Positions 18,396 through 31,354 of a stretch of 64,000 nucleotides of DNA are shown in pieces. Under the pieces are notes generated by a model, which worked only from the letters and a program-made list of their open reading frames with translations, searched no databases and was not told the origin of the DNA. The position numbers were made by a program, and so were the translations under genes. Every line of letters starts with the position of its first letter. Positions within the stretch are counted from its first letter, which is position 1. The stretch spans positions 2,542,001 through 2,606,000 of the forward strand of contig NZ_AP022586.1 of assembly GCF_010731695.1 (NCBI RefSeq), written 5' to 3'. The stretch is from Mycolicibacterium litorale. Lineage in GTDB: Bacteria; Actinomycetota; Actinomycetes; Mycobacteriales; Mycobacteriaceae.

Positions 18396-19214
18396 TCACG
18401 GCGCCCGGTGGTTGCGCGCCGCGTTGTAGCGGTCGCTGTCGAAGAATTCGATCTCCCAGTTGCCGTTGCGAACGGCCAGCGTGGGCTGTACAGCCTCGAT
18501 GCGGCGTTCGACGGCGAGCACCTCGCCCACCGTCCGGCCGGCCAATGCGTCGAGTTGCGTCCACGTCGGGGGCAGCAGGAAGGAACGGCCGTCGGCGAAG
18601 TCCCGCAGGGCCTCTTCGGGGGTGATCCAGCCGGCCTGGTCGGTCTCGGTGTTCTCGCCGTCGGCCCGCTGACCGGCAGGCAGGGCTCCGACGAAGAAGT
18701 ACGTGTCGTAGCGGCGAGTGCGTTCCTCTTCGGGGGTCACCCAGTTCGCCCACGGGCGCAGCAGGTCCGCCCTCAGCACCAGCTTCTCGGTGCGCAGGAA
18801 GTCGGCGAACGACAGCGAGCGGTTGGTCAGCGCCAGCCGCGCCTCGCGGTACACCGACGCGTCGTCGACGAGCACGTCCGGATCGTCGGCGGCGCCGGCG
18901 AACAGCACGCCGCACTCCTCGAACGTCTCGCGGGCGGCCGCGCACACCAGCGCCTCGGCGAGGTCCTCGTCGACTCCGAGCCGGTCGGCCCACCACCGCG
19001 GTCCCGGACCGGCCCACGCGATGTCGGCGTTGCGGTCACGGTCGTCGACCCCGCCACCCGGGAAGACCATCACGCCGGCGACGAACTCCATCCCCGCGTG
19101 CCGGCGCATCAGGAACACCTTGATCCCGTCCGGGGTGTCGCGGATCAGCATCACCGTCGCGGCCGGCCGTGGGACGAGTGGCTCCGGGGTCGACTTCTCC
19201 GCGGCTTCGGTCAT
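18396..19214 (-). CDS. Nudix hydrolase, NUDT19/CoA-pyrophosphatase-like (Rv3040c)
   Basis: 272 residues. The Nudix box is split by an insertion: the glycine part is [12 protein letters not shown], and the metal-binding part [11 protein letters not shown] comes about 45 residues later. This long-insert layout is that of RP2/NUDT19-type proteins, which hydrolyse CoA-like pyrophosphates; the neighbouring crotonase also points to CoA metabolism. The ATG overlaps the ABC ATPase stop as ATGA. Substrate inferred. Confidence 0.88.
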   Translation of the reverse strand: MTEAAEKSTPEPLVPRPAATVMLIRDTPDGIKVFLMRRHAGMEFVAGVMVFPGGGVDDRDRNADIAWAGPGPRWWADRLGVDEDLAEALVCAAARETFEECGVLFAGAADDPDVLVDDASVYREARLALTNRSLSFADFLRTEKLVLRADLLRPWANWVTPEEERTRRYDTYFFVGALPAGQRADGENTETDQAGWITPEEALRDFADGRSFLLPPTWTQLDALAGRTVGEVLAVERRIEAVQPTLAVRNGNWEIEFFDSDRYNAARNHRAP

Positions 19215-20083
19215 GAACGTCTCCTGTGGGCGGCACGGGTACGGATACGACGAGCGAAGTAGCGACCGTCGATCACGTCGAGGGCGATCCGCTGACCGAA
19301 CGCCTTGGACAGGTTCTCGGCCGTCAGCACGTCGGTCAGCAGACCGGCGTCGACGACCTTGCCCTCCGAGAGGATCAGGCAGTGGCTGAACCCCTGCGGG
19401 ATCTCCTCGACGTGGTGGGTGACGAGCACCATCGCGGGTGCGTCCGGGTCGGCCGCGAGGTCGGCCAGCCGTGCGACGAGTTCCTCGCGTCCACCGAGGT
19501 CGAGGCCTGCGGCCGGCTCGTCGAGCAGGAGCAGTTCCGGGTCGGTCATCAGCGAGCGCGCGATCAGCACGCGTTTGCGCTCACCTTCGGACAGGGTGTC
19601 GTAGACGCGTTCGGCCAGGTGCTCGGCGCCCACGCTTTCCAGCATGTCGACGGCCTGCTCGTAGTCGACGTCGTCGTAGCGTTCCCGCCACCGCCCCAGC
19701 ACCGCGTAGCCGGCGGACACCACCAGGTCGCGGACCACTTCGCCGGGCGGAATGCGTTCTGAGAGGGCCGAACTGGACAGGCCGACCCGTGACCGCAGCT
19801 CGGCCATGTCGGTGCGGCCGAGCCGCTCCCCCAGCACGTAGGCCGTGCCCGAGGACGGATGTTCCATCGCGGCGGCGATCCGCAGCAGCGACGTCTTCCC
19901 CGCCCCGTTGGGTCCGATGATCACCCAGCGCTCGTCGAGTTCGACCGCCCACGTCAGGGGGCCGACCAGCGTTCGGCCGCCGCGGCGCAGGCTGACTTTG
20001 GCGAAGTCGATCAGCAGGTCATCGTCAGTGGCGATGTCGGTGGCGATGTCGGTCGCACCGTCGGCTGCGTCTTCGTCGGGCAC
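19211..20083 (-). CDS. Stand-alone ABC transporter ATPase (Rv3041c)
   Basis: 290 residues. One nucleotide-binding domain: Walker A GPNGAGKTS, signature LSEGERKRVLIARS, Walker B LLLLDEPAAGLD, H-loop VTHHVEEIP. This resembles the ModF/PhrA-like orphan ATPases. The GTG at 20083 gives MPDEDAADG, followed by a low-complexity TDIATDIATDDD tract. No permease gene is adjacent. The first 73 bp overlap the 3' end of the YczE-type gene, which is upstream on the same strand. It heads the ABC-Nudix-crotonase run. Confidence 0.92.
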   Translation of the reverse strand: MPDEDAADGATDIATDIATDDDLLIDFAKVSLRRGGRTLVGPLTWAVELDERWVIIGPNGAGKTSLLRIAAAMEHPSSGTAYVLGERLGRTDMAELRSRVGLSSSALSERIPPGEVVRDLVVSAGYAVLGRWRERYDDVDYEQAVDMLESVGAEHLAERVYDTLSEGERKRVLIARSLMTDPELLLLDEPAAGLDLGGREELVARLADLAADPDAPAMVLVTHHVEEIPQGFSHCLILSEGKVVDAGLLTDVLTAENLSKAFGQRIALDVIDGRYFARRIRTRAAHRRRS

Positions 20084-20775
20084 CCGACCATCGTGCCGTA
20101 CCCGGCGGGTGCCGCAACCTGCGGGTCGGTGGGCGGGACCGGTGGTCGGGCGACGGTGGTGGCCCAGCCGCTGACCGCGAGCAGCCGGGCGGGCGTGAGC
20201 CGGATGAACAGTTGCACCAGTGGCCCGATCCCGAACGCGTAGATCACGGTACCGATGCCGACCGTCCCGCCCAGCAGCCAGCCCACGGTGAGCACGGTCG
20301 CCTCGATCAGCGTGCGAACCAGCCGTACCGAGTGGCCCGTGCGCCGGACCAGGCCGGTCATCAGCCCGTCGCGGGGCCCGGGTCCCAGCCCGGCGCCGAC
20401 GTAGAGCACGGTGGCCAGCGCGTTGAGCACCACGGCGCCGAACATCCAGGCCACCTGAACCGGCAGCGCCGACGGGGCGGGCAGCACGGCCAGGCCGGCG
20501 TCGACGGTCACCGCGATCACCAGCACGTTGGCCACGGTGCCCACGCCGGGCCGGTTGCGCAGCGGGATCCACGCGAGCAGCACCGCCACCCCCGCCACGG
20601 CGGAGGCGGACCCGATGGTCATCCCGGTGCGTTCGGCGAGTCCCTGGTGGAACACGTCCCATGGGTCGAGGCCGAGTCCGGCGCGCACCATCAACGCCAT
20701 GGAGAAGCCGTAACAGACCAGCCCCACCAACAGCACCGCGGCCCGTACCGACGCGCGCGCGACGCGACGCCCCAC
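20011..20775 (-). CDS. YczE/YyaS/YitT-family integral membrane protein
   Basis: 254 residues. About five hydrophobic segments (around residues 10-30, 52-72, 80-100, 108-130, 160-190) and the family signatures GLGLDPWDVFHQGLAERTG and GLGPGPRDGLMTGL. The hydrophilic Pro/Thr-rich last ~40 residues run into the ABC ATPase gene. The GTG start overlaps the stop of a 51-codon gene as TAGTG. It is divergent from a MocR-type regulator. MocR/YczE gene pairs form a known subgroup of this regulator family, so the membrane protein is probably its target. Transported compound unknown. Confidence 0.88.
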   Translation of the reverse strand: MGRRVARASVRAAVLLVGLVCYGFSMALMVRAGLGLDPWDVFHQGLAERTGMTIGSASAVAGVAVLLAWIPLRNRPGVGTVANVLVIAVTVDAGLAVLPAPSALPVQVAWMFGAVVLNALATVLYVGAGLGPGPRDGLMTGLVRRTGHSVRLVRTLIEATVLTVGWLLGGTVGIGTVIYAFGIGPLVQLFIRLTPARLLAVSGWATTVARPPVPPTDPQVAAPAGYGTMVGCPTKTQPTVRPTSPPTSPLTMTC

Positions 20776-20930
20776 TACGAGTGGTCCGGGAAGCGGACCC
20801 GGATGGCGTCCAGTTCACTGCGCATCCGGCGCAGATCGGCGTCCACTTCGGGATTGGCGAACTCACCCGGCCGGAAAGCGAAGAGCGCAGACAGGCCAGA
20901 TCCCAGTCGGGATATCCAGTTTGATGTCAT
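20775..20930 (-). CDS. Small hypothetical protein (51 aa) upstream of yczE-like gene
   Basis: Short gene whose TAG stop overlaps the GTG start of the YczE-like gene, which argues it is translated. The protein begins MTSNWISRLGSG, has a short hydrophobic patch (LSALFAF) and a charged amphipathic C-terminal half (DADLRRMRSELDAI). An upstream in-frame ATG at 20981 would give 68 residues but would overlap the putative regulator-binding region. No family recognised. Confidence 0.6.
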   Translation of the reverse strand: MTSNWISRLGSGLSALFAFRPGEFANPEVDADLRRMRSELDAIRVRFPDHS

Positions 20931-20986
20931 GTGGCTATTTTCCGAACGTTTGGCTTGCCCATCAATATCCAGTTCGCGCATACTGG
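20912..20986. promoter_or_regulatory. Repeated CCAGT elements, candidate MocR binding region
   Basis: The 10-bp sequence ATATCCAGTT occurs twice in direct orientation (20912-20921 and 20965-20974), exactly 53 bp apart. An inverted copy TACTGG follows at 20981-20986, a few bases before the MocR start codon. MocR-type regulators typically bind arrays of direct plus inverted repeats in the divergent promoter they control. Confidence 0.45.
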
Positions 20987-20991
20987 CTGCA

Positions 20992-25510
<4,519 letters not shown>

Positions 25511-25627
25511 CTATCGCTCGATGCGGCCGGGGTCAGCCTGGGTCCTACAAACCGTCGTAATTGCCTGTCGCAGGCGAGGCGCCGCGGCGTGGACGAGGGT
25601 CGCGACCAGGATGTTACCGTCGGGCCC

Positions 25628-26737
25628 GTGCTGATCGGCCGACCGCGGAACAGGGCTCGGACAAGGGCGGGAACACGGGCGGCGACGACCGTGTCGGCCG
25701 TACTCGTCACCGCACTCGCGGCGGTGCTGGCCGGATGCGGATCGACCGACGGGGAGTCCGCGTCCACACCCATGACGTCGGTGATCACCAGCACCACCCG
25801 CATCGCGGGCGCCGGTGTGCTGGGCAACGACCGCCGACCCGACGAGTCGTGCGCCCCCGAACCCGCCGCCGTCGATGCGGGCCCGCCGCAGCGGGAGGTC
25901 CGCCACGCCGCCGGGGAGACCCGGGTGCAGGCCGATCCGCAGCGCATCGTCGTGCTCTCCGGTGATCAACTCGACGCGCTGTGCGCCCTCGGCCTGCAGT
26001 CGCGCATCGTCGCCGCCGCGTTGCCCGACGGGCAGGATCAGCAGCCCTCCTACCTCGGTGCCGTCATTCACGGCGTCGCGGCGGCCGGAACGCGCTCAGC
26101 GCCGGACCTCGACGCGATACGGGCCGCGGCGCCCGACCTGATCCTCGGGTCGCAGGCCCTGACACCGGAGTTGTTCGGCGCGCTCGGGCAGATCGCGCCG
26201 ACGGTGTTCACCGGTCCCCCGGGCGCCGACTGGCAGGCCAATCTCCGCACGGTCGGCGCGGCCACCGGCAGATTCGGCGCCGCGGGTGGACTGCTCGACG
26301 GTTTCGCCGACGCCGCCCGCGGCACCGGCGCGGACAACGACGCGGCCCACTTCCAGGCCTCGGTGGTGCAACTGGCCGATGACGCGGTCCGGGTCTTCGG
26401 GGTCGACAACTTCGCGGGCAGCGTGCTGGCGGAGGTGGGCGTCGACCGTCCGGCCTCCCAGCGTTTCACCGAGGAACCGTTCGTGGAGGTCGCCACCGGC
26501 GGTTCACCGGACTACTCGATCGCCGACGCCGACATCGTGTACGTGTCGTTCGCCTCGCCCGCTGCGCGCGACCGCGCGGCGGAGGTGCTCGACAGCGACG
26601 CCTGGCGGGCGTTGTCGGCCGCTCAGGACGGCCGCGTCTACATCGTGAACAACGAGGTGTGGCAATCCGGTCAGGGCATCGTGGCGGCCCGCGGCGTCCT
26701 GGCCGACCTGCGCTGGGTCAACGCACCGATCAACTAG
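25628..26737 (+). CDS. fecB: Iron-siderophore/haem-binding lipoprotein FecB (Rv3044)
   Basis: 369 residues from GTG 25628. Arg-rich N-terminus, signal peptide and lipobox VLAGC (Cys37), then a TroA-type binding-protein fold: PQRIVVLSGDQLDALCALGL, APDLILGSQALTPELF, and DIVYVSFASPAARDRAAEVL. The mycobacterial protein of this position binds ferric-siderophore and haem in the cell envelope. No IdeR-like iron box was seen in the 168 bp upstream. The 3' end overlaps by 8 bp the end of the convergent oxygenase gene, the first gene of the accessory module. Confidence 0.92.
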   Translation: MLIGRPRNRARTRAGTRAATTVSAVLVTALAAVLAGCGSTDGESASTPMTSVITSTTRIAGAGVLGNDRRPDESCAPEPAAVDAGPPQREVRHAAGETRVQADPQRIVVLSGDQLDALCALGLQSRIVAAALPDGQDQQPSYLGAVIHGVAAAGTRSAPDLDAIRAAAPDLILGSQALTPELFGALGQIAPTVFTGPPGADWQANLRTVGAATGRFGAAGGLLDGFADAARGTGADNDAAHFQASVVQLADDAVRVFGVDNFAGSVLAEVGVDRPASQRFTEEPFVEVATGGSPDYSIADADIVYVSFASPAARDRAAEVLDSDAWRALSAAQDGRVYIVNNEVWQSGQGIVAARGVLADLRWVNAPIN

Positions 26738-27773
26738 TGGTCCCCTGCAGCGCCTGCTGGCCGAACTGGCCGAGTTCCATCGAGCCCTCGGGCAGCACCA
26801 ATTCCCCGCTCTCGAGGCGGCGCCGCAGATACGCGAACGACTGTGCGGTCTGGGCGAACAGGTGCTCACCGGCCCGCAACGGGGGCCGCGGCCGGTCGTC
26901 GCGCGGCGCGAACTGCGGTAACGGCTTCACCTCGGTGTCGTAGTCGACGTTGAAGAACAGCGGGAACGAATACCGCTCCTCTTTGACCTTGCGTACCCGG
27001 TGGCTGGTGGCGACGAAGGTGCCGTTGGTCCACAGTTCCAGCATGTCGCCGACGTTGACCACGAACGTGCCGGGCACCGGGGGCACGTCGATCCACTCCC
27101 CGGCGCCGTTGAGCACCTCGAGGCCGGGTGCGGTGGGTTTGAGCAGGGTGAAGCACTCGTAGTCGGTGTGCGCGCCGATACCCATCCGGTCTTCGGCGTC
27201 CGGGTTGAAGGGGTAGTGCACGAGGCGCAGTTGGCTCGGCGTCTTCGTCGCATGACGGGAGAACACGTCCGGGTCCTCGCCCAGCGCGATCGCGAACGCC
27301 CGCAGCAGCCGCTGTCCGACCTCGAGCACCGCGGTGTAGTAGGCGGTGACCGATTCGGCGAACCCCGGCAGGTCCGGCCAGGTGTTCGGGCCCAGCATCG
27401 GGTTGCCGGCCAGGTGGTCCGGGTCGTCGGCCGGCAGGTCCAGCGCGGTGTCGAACGCCTCCTTGAGGTCCGGGTTCGCCTGATCGGCGACGCCTTCCTC
27501 GCCGACCGGCACATATCCGCGGTGACACCGGGACAGGCCGATGTAGCTGCGCATCTTCTCCTCCAGCGGCAGCGCGAAGAACTGCTTCGTCGCAGCGAGC
27601 ATCCGGTCGAAGAGCGACTCGTCCACACCCGATCCGCTGAGGTAGAAGAAGCCGACGTCGCGCGCCGCGGCGCCGAGGTCGGCCGCCACGCGTTCCTGCT
27701 CCGCCGGGTCGGTCGAGCGCAGTCCGCTGATGTCGACGATCGGCACGGAGGTGAATGACGTTGCTCCGCTCAC
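26730..27773 (-). CDS. 2-oxoglutarate/Fe(II)-dependent oxygenase, isopenicillin-N-synthase-like family
   Basis: 347-residue cytoplasmic oxygenase. The N-terminal DIOX_N region has VPIVDISGLR and DVGFFYLSGSGVDESLF. The catalytic barrel has the iron ligands HTD in GIGAHTDYECFTLL and His in TSHRVRKV, and the oxoglutarate-binding R-x-S in RYSFPLFF. It resembles the group containing plant 2-ODDs that hydroxylate homoarginine or arginine and release guanidine; that resemblance is my recollection, not an alignment. It is the last gene of the transporter operon (GTGA overlap with the gene before). With a guanidine/urea carboxylase operon under the same operators, oxidative cleavage of a guanidino compound is a reasonable hypothesis. 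Confidence 0.88.
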   Translation of the reverse strand: MSGATSFTSVPIVDISGLRSTDPAEQERVAADLGAAARDVGFFYLSGSGVDESLFDRMLAATKQFFALPLEEKMRSYIGLSRCHRGYVPVGEEGVADQANPDLKEAFDTALDLPADDPDHLAGNPMLGPNTWPDLPGFAESVTAYYTAVLEVGQRLLRAFAIALGEDPDVFSRHATKTPSQLRLVHYPFNPDAEDRMGIGAHTDYECFTLLKPTAPGLEVLNGAGEWIDVPPVPGTFVVNVGDMLELWTNGTFVATSHRVRKVKEERYSFPLFFNVDYDTEVKPLPQFAPRDDRPRPPLRAGEHLFAQTAQSFAYLRRRLESGELVLPEGSMELGQFGQQALQGTTS

Positions 27774-28300
27774 AGTTCCACTTCTCCTTCAGTTCGCTCG
27801 ATGTCCCACCGCACGCCGCCGGCGCGTAGTCGAGGACCGGACGTCGTGATGTCGAGTGCGTTCCACCGGCTGTCCCCCACCGCGCCGACCACCACGGAAG
27901 TACCACTCGCCCAGCCGAATCGGCCACCGACCCGCAGCAGCAGACCGTGCGCGACGCCAGCGGTGAGCCACAGCGCCGAGCACGGTGTGGCCGGCCCGCT
28001 GTCGCGAACCCAGTGCTCGACGTAATCGGCGTGGACACCGCGCTCGACGAGCGTGTCGCCGTCCCAGTGCACGGCCCCCACATCGGGGAACTCGCCGGGT
28101 GGCTGCAGATCGATGTCGCGGCGCCATTCGAAGATGTTGCCGCGCTGGAGCAGTGTTCCCGCGAACCCCCGTGAATCGACGTACGCGCTCTCCCCCTGCA
28201 GCCATACGACGCCGGTCCCCGTGTCGCGGGATCCATCGGCCTCGACGAGCAGCGTGCGCCGCCACAGGCCGGTACACTCACCGATCAGCACCGCGGTCAC
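27770..28300 (-). CDS. Uncharacterised beta-rich protein in the transporter/oxygenase operon
   Basis: 176 residues from the GTG at 28300, which overlaps the stop of the hydrolase gene (GTGA). The gene's own stop overlaps the oxygenase start in the same way, so it is firmly inside the operon. The sequence predicts mostly beta strands without signal peptide or membrane helix. Distinctive segments are TGLWRRTLLVEADG, VVWLQGESAYVDSRG, FEWRRDIDLQPPGE and VERGVHADYVEHW. This may be a lipocalin-like or HRI1-like barrel, but I do not recognise the family with confidence. No catalytic motif is obvious. Confidence 0.75.
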   Translation of the reverse strand: MTAVLIGECTGLWRRTLLVEADGSRDTGTGVVWLQGESAYVDSRGFAGTLLQRGNIFEWRRDIDLQPPGEFPDVGAVHWDGDTLVERGVHADYVEHWVRDSGPATPCSALWLTAGVAHGLLLRVGGRFGWASGTSVVVGAVGDSRWNALDITTSGPRLRAGGVRWDIERTEGEVEL

Positions 28301-29130
28301 GACACCGGACCGAACCGCTCGTGGAAGTGCTGGGTCAGTTCCGGCCACACGTGCGGATCGTGGCCCGGGATGAGCGGGAAACCCTTGTCGGCGGCCAACT
28401 TCTTGAGCCGCCGGATCGGTTCGACGGTCTCCTCGGGATCGACGTCGATGAACCCGCCGATCGCCCGTTCGTGCTCGATGTTCTCCGTGAGGTCGGCGGC
28501 GTCGAACGCGAAGACGAACCCGTCACCGCCGACCGAGGAGTCGAGCTGCACGACGAAGCTCTGATGACCCGGGGTGTGACCGTAGGTGGGCACCGCGGTG
28601 ATCCCCGGCGCGATCTCCGCTTCCCCGTCGGCCAGCCGCCAGTCGATACGCGGATCGTCGAAGTCGATCCGGAAGATGGCGTGCTGCTCCGGGTCCGGGT
28701 GATTCGACAGACCGTATTCCAGCTCCCGGCGCTGCGCGTGCACCGGCACCCGGCCGGCGAACAGCTTCAGGCCGCCGGCGTGGTCGACGTGCAGATGGCT
28801 GACGGCCACGACGTGGATGTCGTCGATGTCCACCCCGACCTCGGCGAGCCGCTGTTCGATCGGCTCGCCGGGGCCGGGCAGCACCGGACGGTACTCCACC
28901 GTCGGATAGAAGCGCTTGGACAGGTAGGGATCCCGGATCAGCGCCGTGTTGAACCCGGTGTCCAGCAGTACCCAGCCGCCCTCGGTCTGCAGCAGCACAC
29001 CGGGCACCGGTTCGCGCAACTGTTCGGCCGCCGATGCGCCGTGCACGCTGACCGATTTCGGGAGGTCCTCCCAGCCGAGCGTCAGCAGGATGATGCGCCG
29101 CACCCCGCTGGGTCCGACGAGGGTCGCCAT
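28297..29130 (-). CDS. Metallo-beta-lactamase-fold hydrolase (AHL-lactonase-like)
   Basis: 277 residues. The zinc-binding HxHxDH motif is VSHLHVDHAGG; further ligands are the His in TYGHTPGHQS, an Asp in FAFDAADL and the His in IPGHDPHVW. This set matches the N-acyl-homoserine-lactonase subgroup of MBL hydrolases, which open lactones; other ester or amide bonds are possible. The ATG overlaps the stop of the binding-lipoprotein gene as TGATG, and the next gene overlaps its stop. In this operon it probably acts on the imported compound or a cyclic intermediate. Confidence 0.88.
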   Translation of the reverse strand: MATLVGPSGVRRIILLTLGWEDLPKSVSVHGASAAEQLREPVPGVLLQTEGGWVLLDTGFNTALIRDPYLSKRFYPTVEYRPVLPGPGEPIEQRLAEVGVDIDDIHVVAVSHLHVDHAGGLKLFAGRVPVHAQRRELEYGLSNHPDPEQHAIFRIDFDDPRIDWRLADGEAEIAPGITAVPTYGHTPGHQSFVVQLDSSVGGDGFVFAFDAADLTENIEHERAIGGFIDVDPEETVEPIRRLKKLAADKGFPLIPGHDPHVWPELTQHFHERFGPVS

Positions 29131-30710
29131 CAGCCGGCCGACAACTCGAACAGCCGAAGCGAGTTCGGGTTCGTCACCACGTGGGCCTGCTCTACGCCCT
29201 TCAGCCACGGCTGGGCCACCATGAAGTCGTCGACGTCGGCGATGTTGAGCCAGCAGCCGGTCTCTTCGGCGGCCTTGGCTGCGTCGGAGAAGGCCTGTGG
29301 ATCATCGGTTTCCAGACCCCGGGCCAGCGCTTCGGTGATCGGCGGGGCGGAACACCCGAGGTAGTTGAGGCCGCCGTCGGCATCCCAGGAGATGTGGCCC
29401 CACGTGTAGGGCGACGGCGCATCCGGCCACCCGGTGGAGGTCAGGATGTCCGGCGCGTTGGGGGCGTCGTTGCCGATCCAGCCGTAGATCTCCGAGGTCG
29501 GGTAGCTCTGCACCTTGGCGTCGAGGCCGGCCGCGGCCAGTTGAGTTTGAATCAGGTTGTTGACCAGCTGGTTGTCGGGGTTGGAGGAGTCGTACCCGAT
29601 GGTGACGGATTTCTGGTCGGCGGGCAGGCCCGCGGCGATCTCGGTGAGGAGCGACGGGTCGTGGGTGATGTTCTGCTTGGCCAACTCCGGAGCGAGCATG
29701 TTCGGCGGATAGAGCTGTCCGGCCTTCTCGCCACGTCCGAAGTACGTCTGCTTGACCAGCGCGTCGACGTCGATCGCGGCCAACAGTGCGGCGCGGTTCT
29801 TCGGGTCGGTCAACATTCCGCGGCGCGGGTTGACGTAGAGGTAGTTCGACATCATCGTCGGCAGCGAGTAGTGCGCGTACTTGTCGTTGTCCAGGTACGA
29901 CTCCACCGCCGAGGAGGGCAGGTCGTGCAGGATCGCGGCGATCTGGCCGTTGTTGAACTGCAGCTGCTGGGCGGAGACGTCGGTGATGACGGGGATCTCG
30001 ACCTGCTCGAAATACGGCTTGTCACCCCAGTATCCGGGGTAGGCCGCCAACGCGTACCGGGATCCGACCTCCGCGGCGGTGAGCGTGTAGGGACCGGTGC
30101 CGAGGTCGTGGGTGGTCAGGTAGGTCTGCGCGTTGTCGCCGCCGGCGTTGGCCGCCAGGCCGGTCGGGCTGAGCATCCGCGGCCCGTACGGGCACGCGAG
30201 GTAGTCCAGGAACGCCGCGTTGGGTGCCTTCAACGTGATCGTGACGTCGTGGTCGCCTTGAGTGGTGATCGATTCGACGTCTTTCACCATGTACGCCGGG
30301 CCCTGGTCGACGGCCACCCGGCGGTCGAAAGAGGCCTTGACCGCAGCAGAAGTGAAGGGTGTCCCGTCGTGGAACGTGACTCCCTCCCGCAACTTGAAGG
30401 TGTACACGCGGTGATCGGGTGATTCGGTCCACTCCGTGGCCAGCAGCGGCTCGATCTCCGGTTTGTCGGTGCCGCCCTTGAACTGCAGCAGCCCCTCGTA
30501 GACGTTGGTCGTCAACAGCAGACCCTGACCGGCGTAGAAGATGTCCGGGTCCGGCGGTTGGCCCGGGTCCTGCAGGAACGACACGTGCAGCACCTTGTCG
30601 GTGGGCGCCGCGTTCGGCGCACCGTCCCCGGAATCCGAACCGCCGCAGGCGCTCAGTGTGAGGGCGGTGACCGCGGCGATTGCGGTGACGGTGGTGAGAC
30701 GACGGATCAT
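29130..30710 (-). CDS. ABC transporter substrate-binding lipoprotein, SBP_bac_5 family
   Basis: 526 residues. Signal peptide with lipobox LSAC (Cys22). The DppA/OppA-family body has LLATEWTESPDHRVYTFKL, GVTFHDGTPF and GTGPYTLTAAEVG. ATG 30710 overlaps the stop of the cysteine-hydrolase gene (ATGA); longer versions would overlap that gene heavily. It supplies the receptor for the two permeases and fused ATPase upstream. It is unlike the lipoprotein at 0.3-1.9 kb in detail and may bind a different ligand, here suspected to be a guanidino or ureido compound from the linked genes. Confidence 0.92.
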   Translation of the reverse strand: MIRRLTTVTAIAAVTALTLSACGGSDSGDGAPNAAPTDKVLHVSFLQDPGQPPDPDIFYAGQGLLLTTNVYEGLLQFKGGTDKPEIEPLLATEWTESPDHRVYTFKLREGVTFHDGTPFTSAAVKASFDRRVAVDQGPAYMVKDVESITTQGDHDVTITLKAPNAAFLDYLACPYGPRMLSPTGLAANAGGDNAQTYLTTHDLGTGPYTLTAAEVGSRYALAAYPGYWGDKPYFEQVEIPVITDVSAQQLQFNNGQIAAILHDLPSSAVESYLDNDKYAHYSLPTMMSNYLYVNPRRGMLTDPKNRAALLAAIDVDALVKQTYFGRGEKAGQLYPPNMLAPELAKQNITHDPSLLTEIAAGLPADQKSVTIGYDSSNPDNQLVNNLIQTQLAAAGLDAKVQSYPTSEIYGWIGNDAPNAPDILTSTGWPDAPSPYTWGHISWDADGGLNYLGCSAPPITEALARGLETDDPQAFSDAAKAAEETGCWLNIADVDDFMVAQPWLKGVEQAHVVTNPNSLRLFELSAG

Positions 30711-31354
30711 CGGGCCGCTCCTTCGAGGACGAGCGCGTCGGGAGCCCAGGCGCCGAAGGCGGCGAGGATCTCGTCGGTGGTGCGCAGCGCGCCGGTCTGC
30801 AGGTACTCCATGGCGTCGAGCGCGGCGTCGTGGCGGTACTGCGACGAGCCGCCGACGCAGTCGGACACCACCCGCACGTAGTAGTCCCGCTGATGGGCGT
30901 CGGCGAACGTGTAGTGCACGCACACATCGGTCAGCCCGCCGATGAGGATGAGGGTGGAGGCCTTCAATCCGCGCAGCACGATGTCGAATTCGGTGCCGAT
31001 GAACCCGGAGTAGCGGCGTTTGACGATGTGGAACTCACGGTCGTCACGCTCCGGGCGTGGACGCAGCGACGGCTCGAGGTCGGTGCCCGGGTGACCGGCC
31101 ACGCAGTGCACCCCTTCGGTGCCGTCGAGTTCGCGGCCGAAATCGACGCCGCTGGGCCGGTGCACCTCCTGGAAGAACACGACCGGAATGTCGGCGGCGC
31201 GCGCGGCGGCCACCAATTGCTCTGCGCGAGCAACCCGTTCGGCGTGCCCGGGCATGTGGTCGATGCCCACCTCGTCGGCCGGCATCCCCCCGCCCTGTTG
31301 GATGTCGACGACGACGAGCACGGGGTTGCCCACGATGAGTGGTTGTTGGGGCAC
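30707..31354 (-). CDS. Isochorismatase-family cysteine hydrolase
   Basis: 215 residues. The catalytic triad of the cysteine-hydrolase superfamily is visible: Asp in LVVVDIQQGG, Lys in IVKRRYSGF, and Cys in GLTDVCVHYTF. Members include biuret hydrolase, N-carbamoylsarcosine amidase, ureidoacrylate amidase and nicotinamidase, so hydrolysis of a carbamoyl or amide bond fits the nitrogen-rich setting. GTG start at 31354 directly follows the permease stop, with a strong AAAGGAGG just upstream. The exact substrate cannot be called from motifs. Confidence 0.9.
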   Translation of the reverse strand: MPQQPLIVGNPVLVVVDIQQGGGMPADEVGIDHMPGHAERVARAEQLVAAARAADIPVVFFQEVHRPSGVDFGRELDGTEGVHCVAGHPGTDLEPSLRPRPERDDREFHIVKRRYSGFIGTEFDIVLRGLKASTLILIGGLTDVCVHYTFADAHQRDYYVRVVSDCVGGSSQYRHDAALDAMEYLQTGALRTTDEILAAFGAWAPDALVLEGAAR

